Assembly: GCF_019802125.1 (NCBI RefSeq)
Contig: NZ_JAHVHT010000001.1
Location: forward strand, 372,001 to 436,000
Origin: Tateyamaria omphalii
Lineage (GTDB): Bacteria > Pseudomonadota > Alphaproteobacteria > Rhodobacterales > Rhodobacteraceae
Direction: 5' to 3'
DNA length: 64,000 bases
Part shown: positions 42,986 through 51,244 of the stretch, piece after piece
Numbering within the stretch: the first letter of the stretch is position 1
How the letters are laid out: each line of letters begins with the position of its first letter
Notes under the pieces: model-generated
The model's input: the letters and a program-made list of their open reading frames with translations, nothing else
Databases searched by the model: none
What the model was told of the DNA's origin: nothing
Position numbers and translations under genes: made by a program

Positions 42986-43582
42986 TCATGGCTTCAACGC
43001 CTTGATCGAAACATAGTCATAGCGGTCGTCGTAGTCGTTGCCGCGAGACGCAGCCAGATAGCTGATGCCCAATTCTGGAAGGTAATGCAGTTCATCCGTC
43101 CCGGTCTCTTCCTCACCCTCAAGGCGGTAGCGATAGGTGATCGGGATCATCTCGTAAAAGCACGCGCCATAGCCCTGTCTGCGTGATGTGCCGAACGTGT
43201 AGCTCTGGACTTCCCGGTCGAGCCCACCCGACGATAGGAGGGTAGCCTCTACGTTCCAACCACCTCCACCGGCAGGATCGGGCATCTCGCCGGGGCGTAA
43301 AGGATAGGTGAAGGTTTCGCGCGTGCTGGGGACGAGCGCGTTACTCTCAACTTCGATTATGCTGAGAATATAGATCCCCTGGCTCAGCGAAACTTGCGTC
43401 GCCTCTCCAGGCTCATAGTAGAACGTCGCCTCGATGACTGCGTCAGAGATGCGGCGGAACGTCTCCCACTCGCCACTGGCGAGTTCGAACCGGACACCAG
43501 TATCCAGATCAGCCGAAGTGGGGCAGGCCATCGCTGTCCCCGGCAGCGCAAGCAAGCATGCGATGTGAGCGATCCGAGACAT
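42986..43582 (-). CDS. Secreted protein of unknown function within the urease operon
   Basis: A 198-residue protein with a signal peptide (MSRIAHIACLLALPGTAMA) and a mature part beginning CPTSADLDTGVRF. The mature part is beta-rich with many aromatic and acidic residues and few cysteines. No family is recognised. The first mature residue being Cys recalls a lipoprotein, but the preceding PGTAMA is only a weak lipobox. It lies eight bases after ureC on the same strand, so it is probably cotranscribed with the urease subunits. Confidence 0.65.
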   Translation of the reverse strand: MSRIAHIACLLALPGTAMACPTSADLDTGVRFELASGEWETFRRISDAVIEATFYYEPGEATQVSLSQGIYILSIIEVESNALVPSTRETFTYPLRPGEMPDPAGGGGWNVEATLLSSGGLDREVQSYTFGTSRRQGYGACFYEMIPITYRYRLEGEEETGTDELHYLPELGISYLAASRGNDYDDRYDYVSIKALKP

Positions 43583-43590
43583 GACAATCC

Positions 43591-45351
43591 TTAAAACAGA
43601 AAATACCGCTGCGCCATCGGCAGCACTTCAGCAGGCTGGCAGGTCAGCAACTCCCCATCCGCTCGCACCTCGTAGGTCTCGGGATGCACTTCAACCTCCG
43701 GCGTCGCGTCGTTCAGCTTCAGGTCCTTCTTCCCGATGTTCCGCGTGTTCTGCACAGCCACCGTGTCCTTCGCCAGCCCAAGCGCTGTGCCAACCCCTTC
43801 GGCCTGTGCCGCGGCGGATACAAAGGTCACGGCAGAGCGTTCGACCGACCGGCCATAGGCTCCGAACATGGGCCGGGTATAGACCGGCTGCGGCGTCGGA
43901 ATGGACGCATTCGGATCACCCATCTGCGCGCAGGCGATGGTTCCGCCCAGCAGCACCATCTCAGGCTTAACCCCGAAAAACGCCGTGTTCCAAAGGCAAA
44001 GGTCGGCCCGCTTGCCCACTTCGATGGACCCGATCTCGTGGCTGATCCCATGCGCAATCGCCGGGTTGATCGTGTACTTCGCGATGTATCGGCGCACGCG
44101 GGCATTGTCGTTGTCGCCGGTTTCCTCCGGCAGCGAACCGCGCTGCTTCTTCATCTTGTCCGCCGTCTGCCACGTCCGGATGATCACCTCACCCACACGG
44201 CCCATGGCCTGGCTGTCCGACGCGATGATCGAAAACGCGCCCATGTCGTGCAGGATGTCCTCGGCCGCGATGGTCTCGCGCCGGATGCGGCTTTCGGCAA
44301 AGGCCACGTCTTCCGGGATCGACTTGTCGAGGTGGTGACAGACCATGAGCATATCGAGATGCTCTTCCAGCGTGTTCACGGTGAAAGGCCGCGTTGGGTT
44401 GGTGGAGGAGGGCAGCACATGCTCCTCCCCGCAAATCTTGATGATATCCGGCGCGTGCCCGCCGCCTGCGCCCTCGGTGTGGAAGGCGTGGATGGTGCGG
44501 CCCTTCATGGCCGCCACCGTGTTCTCGACAAACCCACTTTCATTCAGCGTATCGGTGTGGATCATCACCTGCACGTCCATGTCGTCGGCTACGGACAAAC
44601 AGCAGTCGATGGCACCGGGGGTCGTTCCCCAATCCTCGTGCAACTTCATGGCGCAAGCGCCCGCCTTCACCTGCTCTTCCAAGGCGGCAGGCAAGGACGC
44701 ATTGCCCTTGCCCGCAAAGGCCAGGTTCATCGGAAAGGCATCGGCGGCCTGTAACATCCGCCCGATGTGCCAAGGCCCCGGCGTCACGGTCGTGGCCAAT
44801 GTTCCATGCGCAGGCCCCGTGCCGCCGCCGAGCATGGTGGTCAGGCCCGAATGCAACGCATCCTCGATCTGCTGCGGGCAGATGAAGTGGATGTGGCTGT
44901 CAAAGCCTCCAGCGGTCAGGATCTTGCCCTCGCCCGCGATGGCCTCGGTGCCCGGCCCGATGACGATGTTCACGCCGTGTTGTGTGTCCGGGTTGCCCGC
45001 CTTGCCGATGGCGGCGATGCGCCCGTCCTTCAGGCCAACATCTGCCTTGTAAATGCCCGTCCAGTCCACGATCAGCGCGTTGGTGATCACGGTGTCGACC
45101 GCGCCATCCGCCCGCGTGACCTGGGACTGCCCCATCCCGTCGCGAATGACCTTGCCGCCGCCGAACTTGACCTCTTCACCATAGAGCATGGCGTTGTCGC
45201 CACTGCCGCCCGTGGCCGCTTGGCCTGCCGCTTCGGCGGTCAGGTCACGCTCAACCTCGATGATCAGATCGGTATCGGCCAACCGCACCTTGTCGCCCAC
45301 AGTGGGGCCAAACATGGCGGCATAGTCGCGACGGGAAATGGATGTTGGCAT
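43591..45351 (-). CDS. ureC: Urease alpha subunit UreC
   Basis: A 586-residue catalytic subunit of the dinickel hydrolase that converts urea to ammonia and carbamate. The nickel ligand pair is in [14 protein letters not shown]. The carbamylated lysine is in [12 protein letters not shown]. Nickel ligands are in [12 protein letters not shown] and [14 protein letters not shown]. The mobile flap with the catalytic histidine is [13 protein letters not shown]. The C-terminus is the usual RYFLF. Unlike most clusters it is separated from ureB by three unrelated genes on the same strand. The length is slightly above the usual 567-570 residues. Confidence 0.97.
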   Translation of the reverse strand: MPTSISRRDYAAMFGPTVGDKVRLADTDLIIEVERDLTAEAAGQAATGGSGDNAMLYGEEVKFGGGKVIRDGMGQSQVTRADGAVDTVITNALIVDWTGIYKADVGLKDGRIAAIGKAGNPDTQHGVNIVIGPGTEAIAGEGKILTAGGFDSHIHFICPQQIEDALHSGLTTMLGGGTGPAHGTLATTVTPGPWHIGRMLQAADAFPMNLAFAGKGNASLPAALEEQVKAGACAMKLHEDWGTTPGAIDCCLSVADDMDVQVMIHTDTLNESGFVENTVAAMKGRTIHAFHTEGAGGGHAPDIIKICGEEHVLPSSTNPTRPFTVNTLEEHLDMLMVCHHLDKSIPEDVAFAESRIRRETIAAEDILHDMGAFSIIASDSQAMGRVGEVIIRTWQTADKMKKQRGSLPEETGDNDNARVRRYIAKYTINPAIAHGISHEIGSIEVGKRADLCLWNTAFFGVKPEMVLLGGTIACAQMGDPNASIPTPQPVYTRPMFGAYGRSVERSAVTFVSAAAQAEGVGTALGLAKDTVAVQNTRNIGKKDLKLNDATPEVEVHPETYEVRADGELLTCQPAEVLPMAQRYFLF

Positions 45352-45354
45352 GAT

Positions 45355-45708
45355 CTACCTTTTGACTTTGAACGCGCGCTTGCCCAAGCGGCGGGCGTTT
45401 GAGCGCGTTTTCACGCGCAAGGGACGCAGGCCTGCCGCCAGCACGGCGGAGGGACCGCCCAGACCAAGGCTTGCGCGCCACATGGCCCACTGTGCCTCGG
45501 TCATCGCCGACAGTTTCTCATCAAGCATGCGTTTGTTTTCCGAACGGGTGACGGGCCACAGCCCGGCCATACCCAGAATACGCATCGTCATCACCGCCTG
45601 CGTTTCCAGCGCAAGATAGGTCAGACTGTAGGCGTTGGTGACCATGGCAGTTGCCGCATTTGAGCCAGCGGATGGCCAGTGGTGTGACGTGTAAGCGTAT
45701 CGCATCAT
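45355..45708 (-). CDS. 117-residue protein of unknown function
   Basis: The protein has an N-terminal aromatic segment (YAYTSHHWPS), a central amphipathic Ala/Met-rich helix region (LALETQAVMTMRILGMAGLW) and a very basic C-terminus. AAAGGAG precedes two consecutive ATGs at 45708 and 45705. The overall look (helix with WxxM, EKxxAM, basic tail) recalls phasin-like or granule-associated small proteins, and similar genes in the order may be labelled antifreeze-like, but no function is established. It ends three bases before the ureC start and is probably cotranscribed with it. Confidence 0.6.
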   Translation of the reverse strand: MMRYAYTSHHWPSAGSNAATAMVTNAYSLTYLALETQAVMTMRILGMAGLWPVTRSENKRMLDEKLSAMTEAQWAMWRASLGLGGPSAVLAAGLRPLRVKTRSNARRLGKRAFKVKR

Positions 45709-45745
45709 TCGGGCTCCTTTGCCTGGGGGGTCCGGTGGAACCGGA

Positions 45746-46141
45746 TCAAGTCAGAAACGCCTCATCGACCGGCACCTGCATCGCAGTCACCAGTCCATTT
45801 GTCTGCATCGCCATACCGATGACACTCATCAACTCACCATGCTGCGCCAGGGTCATCCCCTTGGCATTGGCCGCGGCGGTGTGGGAGTGGATGCAGTATT
45901 CACATCCGTTCGCGACGGACACCGCGATATACAGCATCTCCTTCACCAACGGATCGAGCTCTCCCGGCCCCATCACCTCCTTCAACCGCCCCCAGGTCGC
46001 GGCCAGCAAAGCGGGGTCATTCGCCAAGGCCCGCCAGAAGTTGTTCACGTACTCCGTGCCACGCACCGCACGAATATCGTCAAAGACGGCCAGCACCTCG
46101 GCGTTGGCCTCCGCGTCAGATATGAGCGGCAGCGTCGCCAT
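45746..46141 (-). CDS. Carboxymuconolactone decarboxylase family protein (AhpD-like)
   Basis: A 131-residue helical protein of the CMD/AhpD family. It carries the peroxidase-like motif ExxCxxCxxxH in NGCEYCIHSHTAAA (about residues 79-90) and the preceding LVKEMLYIAVSVA. Members with this CxxC reduce peroxides or disulfides, or act as decarboxylases when the cysteines are absent. Here both cysteines are present, favouring redox activity. It overlaps the upstream cyclase gene by one base and is embedded between ureB and ureC. Confidence 0.85.
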   Translation of the reverse strand: MATLPLISDAEANAEVLAVFDDIRAVRGTEYVNNFWRALANDPALLAATWGRLKEVMGPGELDPLVKEMLYIAVSVANGCEYCIHSHTAAANAKGMTLAQHGELMSVIGMAMQTNGLVTAMQVPVDEAFLT

Positions 46142-46959
46142 CAGACCATCGCAAAGATGCGGGCCGGGCCACCGGTGCCGCCGCGATGCGTGGGTGCGCC
46201 CACAACAAGCGTCGCACCAGCTGCGGGCACCTGATCCAGACCGGCGAGATTTTCGATGCCGTAACGGTTCGTGGGCAGCCAGGCATAGTGGGTGTCAAAG
46301 GTCTCGGACGGTCCATGATCCAGCGACAGCGTATCGACAGCCATCGCAACGGCGCTGGTCTGTTCCAGCAGCATTTGCGCGGCTTCGACGTGGAAACCGG
46401 GGAAGTGCATCTTCTCGTCCGCTCCAACATTGCGATAACCATCGCCGCCGGTCTTGCCCGCCCAACCTGAATGCATGGCAATGCAAGCACCCTCCGGGAT
46501 GTCGCCATGATCGGCGATCCACGCCTTCAGGTCATCCGGCGTCACTTGCGCATCCGCATCGCCCGCCGCCCGTTCGGCAATGTCGATCACGCAGAGCGGG
46601 ACGACCAGGCTGCTGACCGGAATCTCCTCAACCGACATCCCGTCGGCAGAGAAGTGCAAGGGCGCGTCGATATGCGTGCCCGTGTGCTCGTTGACGGACA
46701 GCTCGAACAGGTTGAACCCGTGTTCGGCAAAGTTGAAGGGCTGCTCGGTCGTGATACCAGGCGCTCCGAAATAGGTGGGGAAATCGCCGTCATAGACATG
46801 GGTCATGTCCACAACTCCGTCATGCCCCGCCGCCATGGCCGCAGGCGCCGTCGCCATCCCGACCGTCGCCGCCGCACCGACAGCGGCACTGGCCTTGAAC
46901 AGGTCGCGTCGCGACAGCATCCGGTCCTTGACCGCGTTCATCACACATACATCACACAT
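46141..46959 (-). CDS. Cyclase-family metal hydrolase with Tat signal (kynurenine formamidase-like)
   Basis: A 272-residue protein. The metal site HTGTHIDAPLHFS (HxGTHxDxPxHF) near residue 92 and the late AVDTLSLDHG are those of cyclase/arylformamidase-fold enzymes. The N-terminus is unusual: MCDVCVMNAV, with a CxxC, precedes the twin-arginine signal SRRDLFKASAAVGAAATVG. The start is secure because GGAGGAG lies just before this ATG. It should be exported folded with a metal, and the substrate is unknown. Embedding in a urease operon suggests periplasmic amide or ring hydrolysis feeding nitrogen, but that is inference only. Confidence 0.85.
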   Translation of the reverse strand: MCDVCVMNAVKDRMLSRRDLFKASAAVGAAATVGMATAPAAMAAGHDGVVDMTHVYDGDFPTYFGAPGITTEQPFNFAEHGFNLFELSVNEHTGTHIDAPLHFSADGMSVEEIPVSSLVVPLCVIDIAERAAGDADAQVTPDDLKAWIADHGDIPEGACIAMHSGWAGKTGGDGYRNVGADEKMHFPGFHVEAAQMLLEQTSAVAMAVDTLSLDHGPSETFDTHYAWLPTNRYGIENLAGLDQVPAAGATLVVGAPTHRGGTGGPARIFAMV

Positions 46960-46989
46960 GGGTCTCTCCTCCGTTTGGAATTGCCCTGC

Positions 46990-47295
46990 TCAAAGGTTGC
47001 CCATCACCTGCTGATTGAAACCATACACCTTTCGCGCCCCACCGATGGGGATCAATTGCACGTCACGCGCCTGGCCCGGTTCAAATCGCACAGCCGTCCC
47101 TGCGGCAATGTCCAGGCGCATCCCACGCGCCGCGTCTCGGTCGAACTCCAGCGCCGCATTCGCCTCGCCAAAGTGATAGTGACTGCCCACCTGCACAGGC
47201 CGGTCGCCGGTATTGGCGACGTGCAGGGTGATCGCCTGCGCGTTTGTGTTCAGCTCTATGTTGCCCTCTGCGGGGATGATTTCGCCAGGGATCAT
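46990..47295 (-). CDS. ureB: Urease beta subunit UreB
   Basis: A 101-residue non-catalytic structural subunit. It shows [14 protein letters not shown] at the start and the conserved [20 protein letters not shown] and [19 protein letters not shown] blocks. The ATG at 47295 overlaps the stop of the small His-rich gene (ATGA). A longer frame upstream lacks UreB similarity. Confidence 0.96.
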   Translation of the reverse strand: MIPGEIIPAEGNIELNTNAQAITLHVANTGDRPVQVGSHYHFGEANAALEFDRDAARGMRLDIAAGTAVRFEPGQARDVQLIPIGGARKVYGFNQQVMGNL

Positions 47296-47456
47296 TTGCG
47301 CCGCCACATGATCACCGCCGCGACGGCGATCAGCGCCAGGCCCATGGCAACGATCCATGGTTCTGAACCGTGCGGATGCGCGTGGGCACCCGGATGGGCC
47401 AAGGCCGGGGTGGCCATGGCCAGCAGCGGGGCGAGAGCGAAACGCGATGTTTTCAT
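47292..47456 (-). CDS. 54-residue His-rich signal/membrane protein between ureA and ureB
   Basis: The protein starts with a signal-like segment ([20 protein letters not shown]), followed by the His-rich [10 protein letters not shown], then one transmembrane helix ([18 protein letters not shown]) and a basic end RRK. GGAGAAAG-type purines precede the ATG at 47456. The layout predicts a mature peptide with an exported His cluster held at the inner membrane. Nickel sequestration or delivery for urease is a reasonable guess from the His cluster and from the four-base coupling to ureB; it is not a recognised urease accessory protein. Confidence 0.7.
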   Translation of the reverse strand: MKTSRFALAPLLAMATPALAHPGAHAHPHGSEPWIVAMGLALIAVAAVIMWRRK

Positions 47457-47485
47457 GGGGGCTTTCTCCTTGGGTTGGCCGCGGC

Positions 47486-47788
47486 TCAGCGGATTGGGTT
47501 GTGCACGGTCACCAGCTTGGTGCCGTCGGGAAAGGTTGCTTCGACCTGCACGTCGTGGATCATCTCGGGCACGCCCTCCATGCACTGGTCGCGGGTGATG
47601 ACCTGCGCGCCCGCCTCCATCATGTCTGCGACGGAACGACCATCCCGCGCGCCCTCGACCACGGCGTCGGTGATCAGCGCGATGGCCTCGGGGTGGTTCA
47701 GCTTGACGCCACGCGCGAGCCGCTTGCGCGCCACCTCGGCGGCCATGGCGACCAGCAGCTTGTCCTTTTCGCGGGGGGTGAGTTGCAT
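47486..47788 (-). CDS. ureA: Urease gamma subunit UreA
   Basis: A 100-residue subunit with the typical start [20 protein letters not shown], then [21 protein letters not shown] and the C-terminal [21 protein letters not shown]. It lies four bases after the ureD stop on the same strand and is separated from ureB by the 54-residue His-rich gene. Confidence 0.97.
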   Translation of the reverse strand: MQLTPREKDKLLVAMAAEVARKRLARGVKLNHPEAIALITDAVVEGARDGRSVADMMEAGAQVITRDQCMEGVPEMIHDVQVEATFPDGTKLVTVHNPIR

Positions 47789-47791
47789 GGG

Positions 47792-48622
47792 CTAAAGTCT
47801 CCAGCAGATAGGCAGATGACCACCGGTCAGGTGATCCAGAATGGGCAAAAGCGTCTTGCGCAAGTGATAGCCGGACGGGGCGAGGGTGCGCACAACAAGC
47901 GTGTCATCGGTCAGCAGGCTGGCGCCACCTGTCTCGGGCAAAAGGGCGCGGACGGGATCAAGCTGCGCTTCCGCATCCGGTGATACATAGGTCAGGCTGA
48001 CCATGGCGGTGGCACCGCCACCGATGGCAGTACGTGCCATCTGCTCCGTCATATCACCGGACAAGGACCACGCATCCAGCACCAGCGGCGCACCCTCGCG
48101 CCTGATCTCGATCCGGTCCGAAAACTGGCCCTGCACCGCATCCTCGCCCATGGCAATTCGGCCCAGGCACATCGGCTCAACAATCAACGCGCTGGCAGTG
48201 GCTGCCAGATCGCAAGATAAGCGTCGTGTCATGGCGCAGCCGTCGAAGATCAGCGTTTCCTGTGGCAGCCACCACAGGGTCGCATCGTCTGCGACGGTAA
48301 GGCGGGTCTCGACCCGCCCGACCTCACCCGGCTGTGCGCGATAGGCGCGCTCGCAGGCTTGCGTGGTCATCGTCAGATGCGTGCCGGGACCGGCAGTGGC
48401 AGCGTAGTCAAACCGGTCACCGCCCGTTACGCCGCCCGATGTGTTCAGCAACACGGCCGTCATGCCGCGCGCAGCACGCGGAAACACCGCCTTGGCCGCG
48501 CCCTGCTGATGCAGCCCGTCAATGACCGTTGCGCCGCCGACCGGCTTGGTCGAAAGCCGCACAGCTCCGATGGCGCGCGGTTGCGCAGCGATGGCAGTTG
48601 CAAGTGGCAGATGGGCAGTCAT
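47792..48622 (-). CDS. ureD: Urease accessory protein UreD
   Basis: A 276-residue protein with the UreD hallmarks LLNTSGGVTGGDRFDY, TTQACERAYRA, WWLPQETLIFDGC and a C-terminal RKTLLPILDHLTGG. It binds apo-urease and is thought to form a tunnel for nickel with UreF and UreG. It is the first gene of the leftward urease operon. No strong ribosome binding site precedes the ATG at 48622. The upstream region carries an inverted repeat that could be the operon operator. Confidence 0.95.
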   Translation of the reverse strand: MTAHLPLATAIAAQPRAIGAVRLSTKPVGGATVIDGLHQQGAAKAVFPRAARGMTAVLLNTSGGVTGGDRFDYAATAGPGTHLTMTTQACERAYRAQPGEVGRVETRLTVADDATLWWLPQETLIFDGCAMTRRLSCDLAATASALIVEPMCLGRIAMGEDAVQGQFSDRIEIRREGAPLVLDAWSLSGDMTEQMARTAIGGGATAMVSLTYVSPDAEAQLDPVRALLPETGGASLLTDDTLVVRTLAPSGYHLRKTLLPILDHLTGGHLPICWRL

Positions 48623-48641
48623 TCAATTTCGCGGCAGCTCA

Positions 48642-48661
48642 AGTGGTCCGATATGACCACT
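48642..48661. promoter_or_regulatory. Inverted repeat upstream of the urease operon
   Basis: The perfect seven-base arms AGTGGTC and GACCACT are separated by CGATAT, 19 bases upstream of the ureD start. The symmetry and six-base spacer fit a dimeric regulator site; the regulator is unknown. The cobF gene ends just beyond it. Confidence 0.5.
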
Positions 48662-48719
48662 CTTCGGCGCATTCGGCTAGTCCCACGGCCAAATGCCTGA
48701 AAATTCGCCGAAATAGCGC

Positions 48720-49463
48720 CTATTTTTCGGGCAGTCGGCGGAGCAGGTAGGTGTCCATGATCCAGCCATGCGCCGCCCGCGCCTCTGCCCGGCGTGCAAC
48801 AATCCGCTCCGACACATCCGCAAGCCGCCCGTGATCCAGGATCTGCTCCGGCATCCCCAGATATGCGCCCCACCAGATGTCAAAGCGATTGCCGTCCAGC
48901 GTACGAAACGTGCAATCCCCATCCAGCATCACAACAAGTGTCTCGCACCCCGCCGGCCAACCATGATCCCGCAACCGCCGCCCGGTCGAGATCGTCACTG
49001 GCGCGTTTAGTGTGTTGAGGGGAATGGCATGGGCCGCCGTCAGCGCCTGAACCGATGTGATCCCGGCAACCACCCGTATCTCCGGCTTCGGCTCCAACCG
49101 GGCCGCGATGCGCAGGGTGCTGTCGTAAAGCGACGGGTCGCCCCACACGAGCAGTGCTACTTTTTGGGCCTCGGGATGCAGCGCCATCGTCTCGGTCCAT
49201 GTGCGCACAATCTCGTCATGCCACGCATCCACCCGGGCGATGTAGGGCAGGCTCTCATCCCGAACGGGCATATCAAACAGCGCAACCGTGGCATCGGTCC
49301 GCACGTCGGCGATGATCTGCGTGCGCAGATCGGCCAGGTCGGTTTTGCCCTCGCCCTTATGCGGCACAAGAAACAGATCCGCCTCCGCCATGACACGGCG
49401 GGCCTCTCCGGTCAGATGATCCGGGTTGCCAGTGCCGATGCCGATCAGGAACAGTTGGGTCAT
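48720..49463 (-). CDS. cobF: CobF, precorrin-6A synthase (deacetylating)
   Basis: A 247-residue SAM-dependent methyltransferase of the CobF type. It starts MTQLFLIGIGTGNPDHLTGEA and has LLVWGDPSLYDSTLRI, the SAM-binding VAGITSVQALTAAH, and the C-terminal WWGAYLGMPEQIL typical of CobF rather than other cobalamin methyltransferases. It methylates precorrin-5 at C1 and releases the C2 unit as acetate, yielding precorrin-6A in the aerobic pathway. The start is uncertain (49463 or an ATG at 49472), because a terminator-like hairpin directly abuts both candidates and no ribosome binding site is visible. Confidence 0.93.
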   Translation of the reverse strand: MTQLFLIGIGTGNPDHLTGEARRVMAEADLFLVPHKGEGKTDLADLRTQIIADVRTDATVALFDMPVRDESLPYIARVDAWHDEIVRTWTETMALHPEAQKVALLVWGDPSLYDSTLRIAARLEPKPEIRVVAGITSVQALTAAHAIPLNTLNAPVTISTGRRLRDHGWPAGCETLVVMLDGDCTFRTLDGNRFDIWWGAYLGMPEQILDHGRLADVSERIVARRAEARAAHGWIMDTYLLRRLPEK

Positions 49464-49471
49464 GTCATGCA

Positions 49472-49497
49472 AAAGGGCCGCGCGGTGACGGCCCTTT
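49472..49497 (-). terminator. Terminator-like hairpin between cbiM and cobF
   Basis: The nine-base arms AAAGGGCCG and CGGCCCTTT enclose an eight-base loop. Read on the minus strand the stem is followed by TTTTG and then directly by the cobF start. It could stop most cbiM transcripts or act as an attenuator for cobF. Confidence 0.75.
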
Positions 49498-49517
49498 CCT
49501 CGAATTTCATCAACGTC

Positions 49518-50195
49518 TTACGCCGCGTTGTGCAGGCGATGCGTAAATACGCCCGAACGGGTCCAACCCCGCAGGCCCTTGGCACCCGCCAGCACCGCCA
49601 GATCGGCAACAGGCTCAAGCAGGATCACCAGCATGTACGCCGCACCAAAGGTCAGCACGGCTTGCAGGTTCTCGGCCCCGACGCCCTGACCGTAGATCGC
49701 CCAGAACGCCACCCAGGCGACGACGCCGCCCTGATAGATGGCAGACATTTTCAACACCTGACCATAGCTCAAATCCACATAGGCCGTCGCCTGCGGTACA
49801 ATCCGGCTGGCAGCGGCATGAACGGCAAAGAGCGGGAACAGCAGCGTGGTCACGTTCACGAAATACATCGACAGGTCAGACGGGGCAAAGAACGTCCCCT
49901 GGATCAGCAAACCGGCCGCCAATCCCATTGCGGCAGCCGCAGGACCAAGCAGCAAGAACAGCGTCGTGCCCAGAATGAAATGCACCTCGGAAATGCCCAC
50001 GGCGAAGTGTGGCATCACCTCGAAGAATACGAATGTGCCGACGGTGGCGATCACAGTGCGCAAGATCAGCGACGCGATGTCGTGGCGCACCAGATCGTCT
50101 GCCGCCAGTTTCAACGTGTAGCCCGCGCCAGCGGCGGCAGTGCCATAGGCCAGTGCCATTTTCGCGCCGTCCACGACGCCCGGTTCGATGTGCAT
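49518..50195 (-). CDS. cbiM: CbiM-family cobalt transporter substrate component
   Basis: A 225-residue membrane protein of the CbiM (PF01891) family. It starts MHIEPGVVDGAK, the N-terminal His being a metal ligand in the family, and has the conserved SEVHFILGTTLFLLLGPAAAA and LIQGTFFAPSDLSMYFVNV segments. It is the substrate-specific part of cobalt ECF transporters. No cbiN, cbiQ or cbiO lies nearby, so it acts alone or uses components encoded elsewhere. It is preceded by a cobalamin riboswitch, which turns expression off when cobalamin is sufficient. The next gene in the same direction is cobF, beyond a terminator-like hairpin. Confidence 0.9.
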   Translation of the reverse strand: MHIEPGVVDGAKMALAYGTAAAGAGYTLKLAADDLVRHDIASLILRTVIATVGTFVFFEVMPHFAVGISEVHFILGTTLFLLLGPAAAAMGLAAGLLIQGTFFAPSDLSMYFVNVTTLLFPLFAVHAAASRIVPQATAYVDLSYGQVLKMSAIYQGGVVAWVAFWAIYGQGVGAENLQAVLTFGAAYMLVILLEPVADLAVLAGAKGLRGWTRSGVFTHRLHNAA

Positions 50196-50234
50196 GTCTG
50201 TGTCTCCTCGCCACCACCCCGGTGACATAGTGGC

Positions 50235-50455
50235 CGGTGCCCCGGCGGATTGCGTTGCGCGATGGCAGGTCTCCTGACTGCCGGGTCGTCGCGGTACCAG
50301 ACCTTCCCAGCGCATTGCGCCAGTGGTGTCTGCCGGCACCGCTCGCCGGTCACAGTTGCGGGGGCAGTCCGGGAGTCGCACCCGGTTCCCTTTTCAGACC
50401 CCTCTCGGGGTCACCATCACACTTTCGGGTTTACACCGATTCTGTCGGCTCACAA
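50235..50455 (-). promoter_or_regulatory. Cobalamin riboswitch upstream of cbiM
   Basis: Read on the minus strand, the segment contains in order GAAAAGGGAA, the core ACTGCCCCCGCAACTGT, and near its 3' end the B12 box AGTCAGGAGACCTGCC (50265-50280). These are the conserved elements of the adenosylcobalamin-class aptamer. It lies in the 329-base gap between cobA and cbiM; boundaries are approximate. Confidence 0.95.
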
Positions 50456-50524
50456 GCCTGGATGCGGCACATTACGGGGCGGAAAGACCAAGGTCGCATG
50501 GGATGTGCGGGCGGAATGCGCCGA

Positions 50525-51244
50525 TCACCCCTCAGCCAGCGCTCCGTAAAGGATCAAGGCAGGCGCATCGCTCACCCCGTCCCGCAGCTTGGCCGCCAGG
50601 TCCGCCACGCTCATCCGGTGCAGTGCCTGCGCCTCGGTCGACACGCCTTCTGCCAACAGGGCGGGTGTATCGCCGGGCAATCCGCCCTCGATCAACATCG
50701 CCGCAAGGTCCGGAAAGGTGCGCTGCCCCATGAATACCACGGTCGTTGCCTGCGGATCGGCAAGGGCGGCCATGTTCAGGTCCTCGGGCAATGCGCCCCG
50801 CACGTCGTGGCCGGTGATGAACTGCACGCGCCGCGCGGTCAGGCGCCGTGTCAACGGAATGCCCGCCGCCGCAGCTGCCGCGCAGGCCGACGGAACGCCG
50901 GGAATGATCTCGTAGGGAATGCCCGCCGCCTTCAGCGCATTGGTTTCCTCTTCCAGCCGACCAAAGGTTCCACCATCACCTGACTTGAGGCGTACAACCC
51001 GCTGATTTTCCTGCGCATAGTCCACAAGCAACTGGCTCACGTGGTGCTGCTTGGGCGACGGGCGACCGGCCCGCTTGCCCACTCCTACCAAGTCTGCACC
51101 GCTGCGCGCATGGGTCAGGATTGGACCGGAACTCAGATCATCGAAAAGTACCGCATCGGCCCGCTTCAACCGGTTCACGGCCTTCAGCGTCAGCAGCTCC
51201 GGATCACCGGGGCCGGAACCCACGAAACTGACAAAACCTGTCAT
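50525..51244 (-). CDS. cobA: CobA, uroporphyrinogen-III C-methyltransferase
   Basis: A 239-residue SAM-dependent methyltransferase. It has VGSGPGDPELLTLKAVNRL, LKSGDGGTFGRLEEE, IIPGVPSACAAAAAAGIPLT and the SUMT-type TVVFMGQRTFPDLAA. It adds two methyl groups to uroporphyrinogen III to give precorrin-2, the entry step to the corrin pathway. It lacks the dehydrogenase/chelatase domain of CysG. The start overlaps the cobB stop by four bases, and it is last in the unit that begins with cobL. Confidence 0.93.
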   Translation of the reverse strand: MTGFVSFVGSGPGDPELLTLKAVNRLKRADAVLFDDLSSGPILTHARSGADLVGVGKRAGRPSPKQHHVSQLLVDYAQENQRVVRLKSGDGGTFGRLEEETNALKAAGIPYEIIPGVPSACAAAAAAGIPLTRRLTARRVQFITGHDVRGALPEDLNMAALADPQATTVVFMGQRTFPDLAAMLIEGGLPGDTPALLAEGVSTEAQALHRMSVADLAAKLRDGVSDAPALILYGALAEG

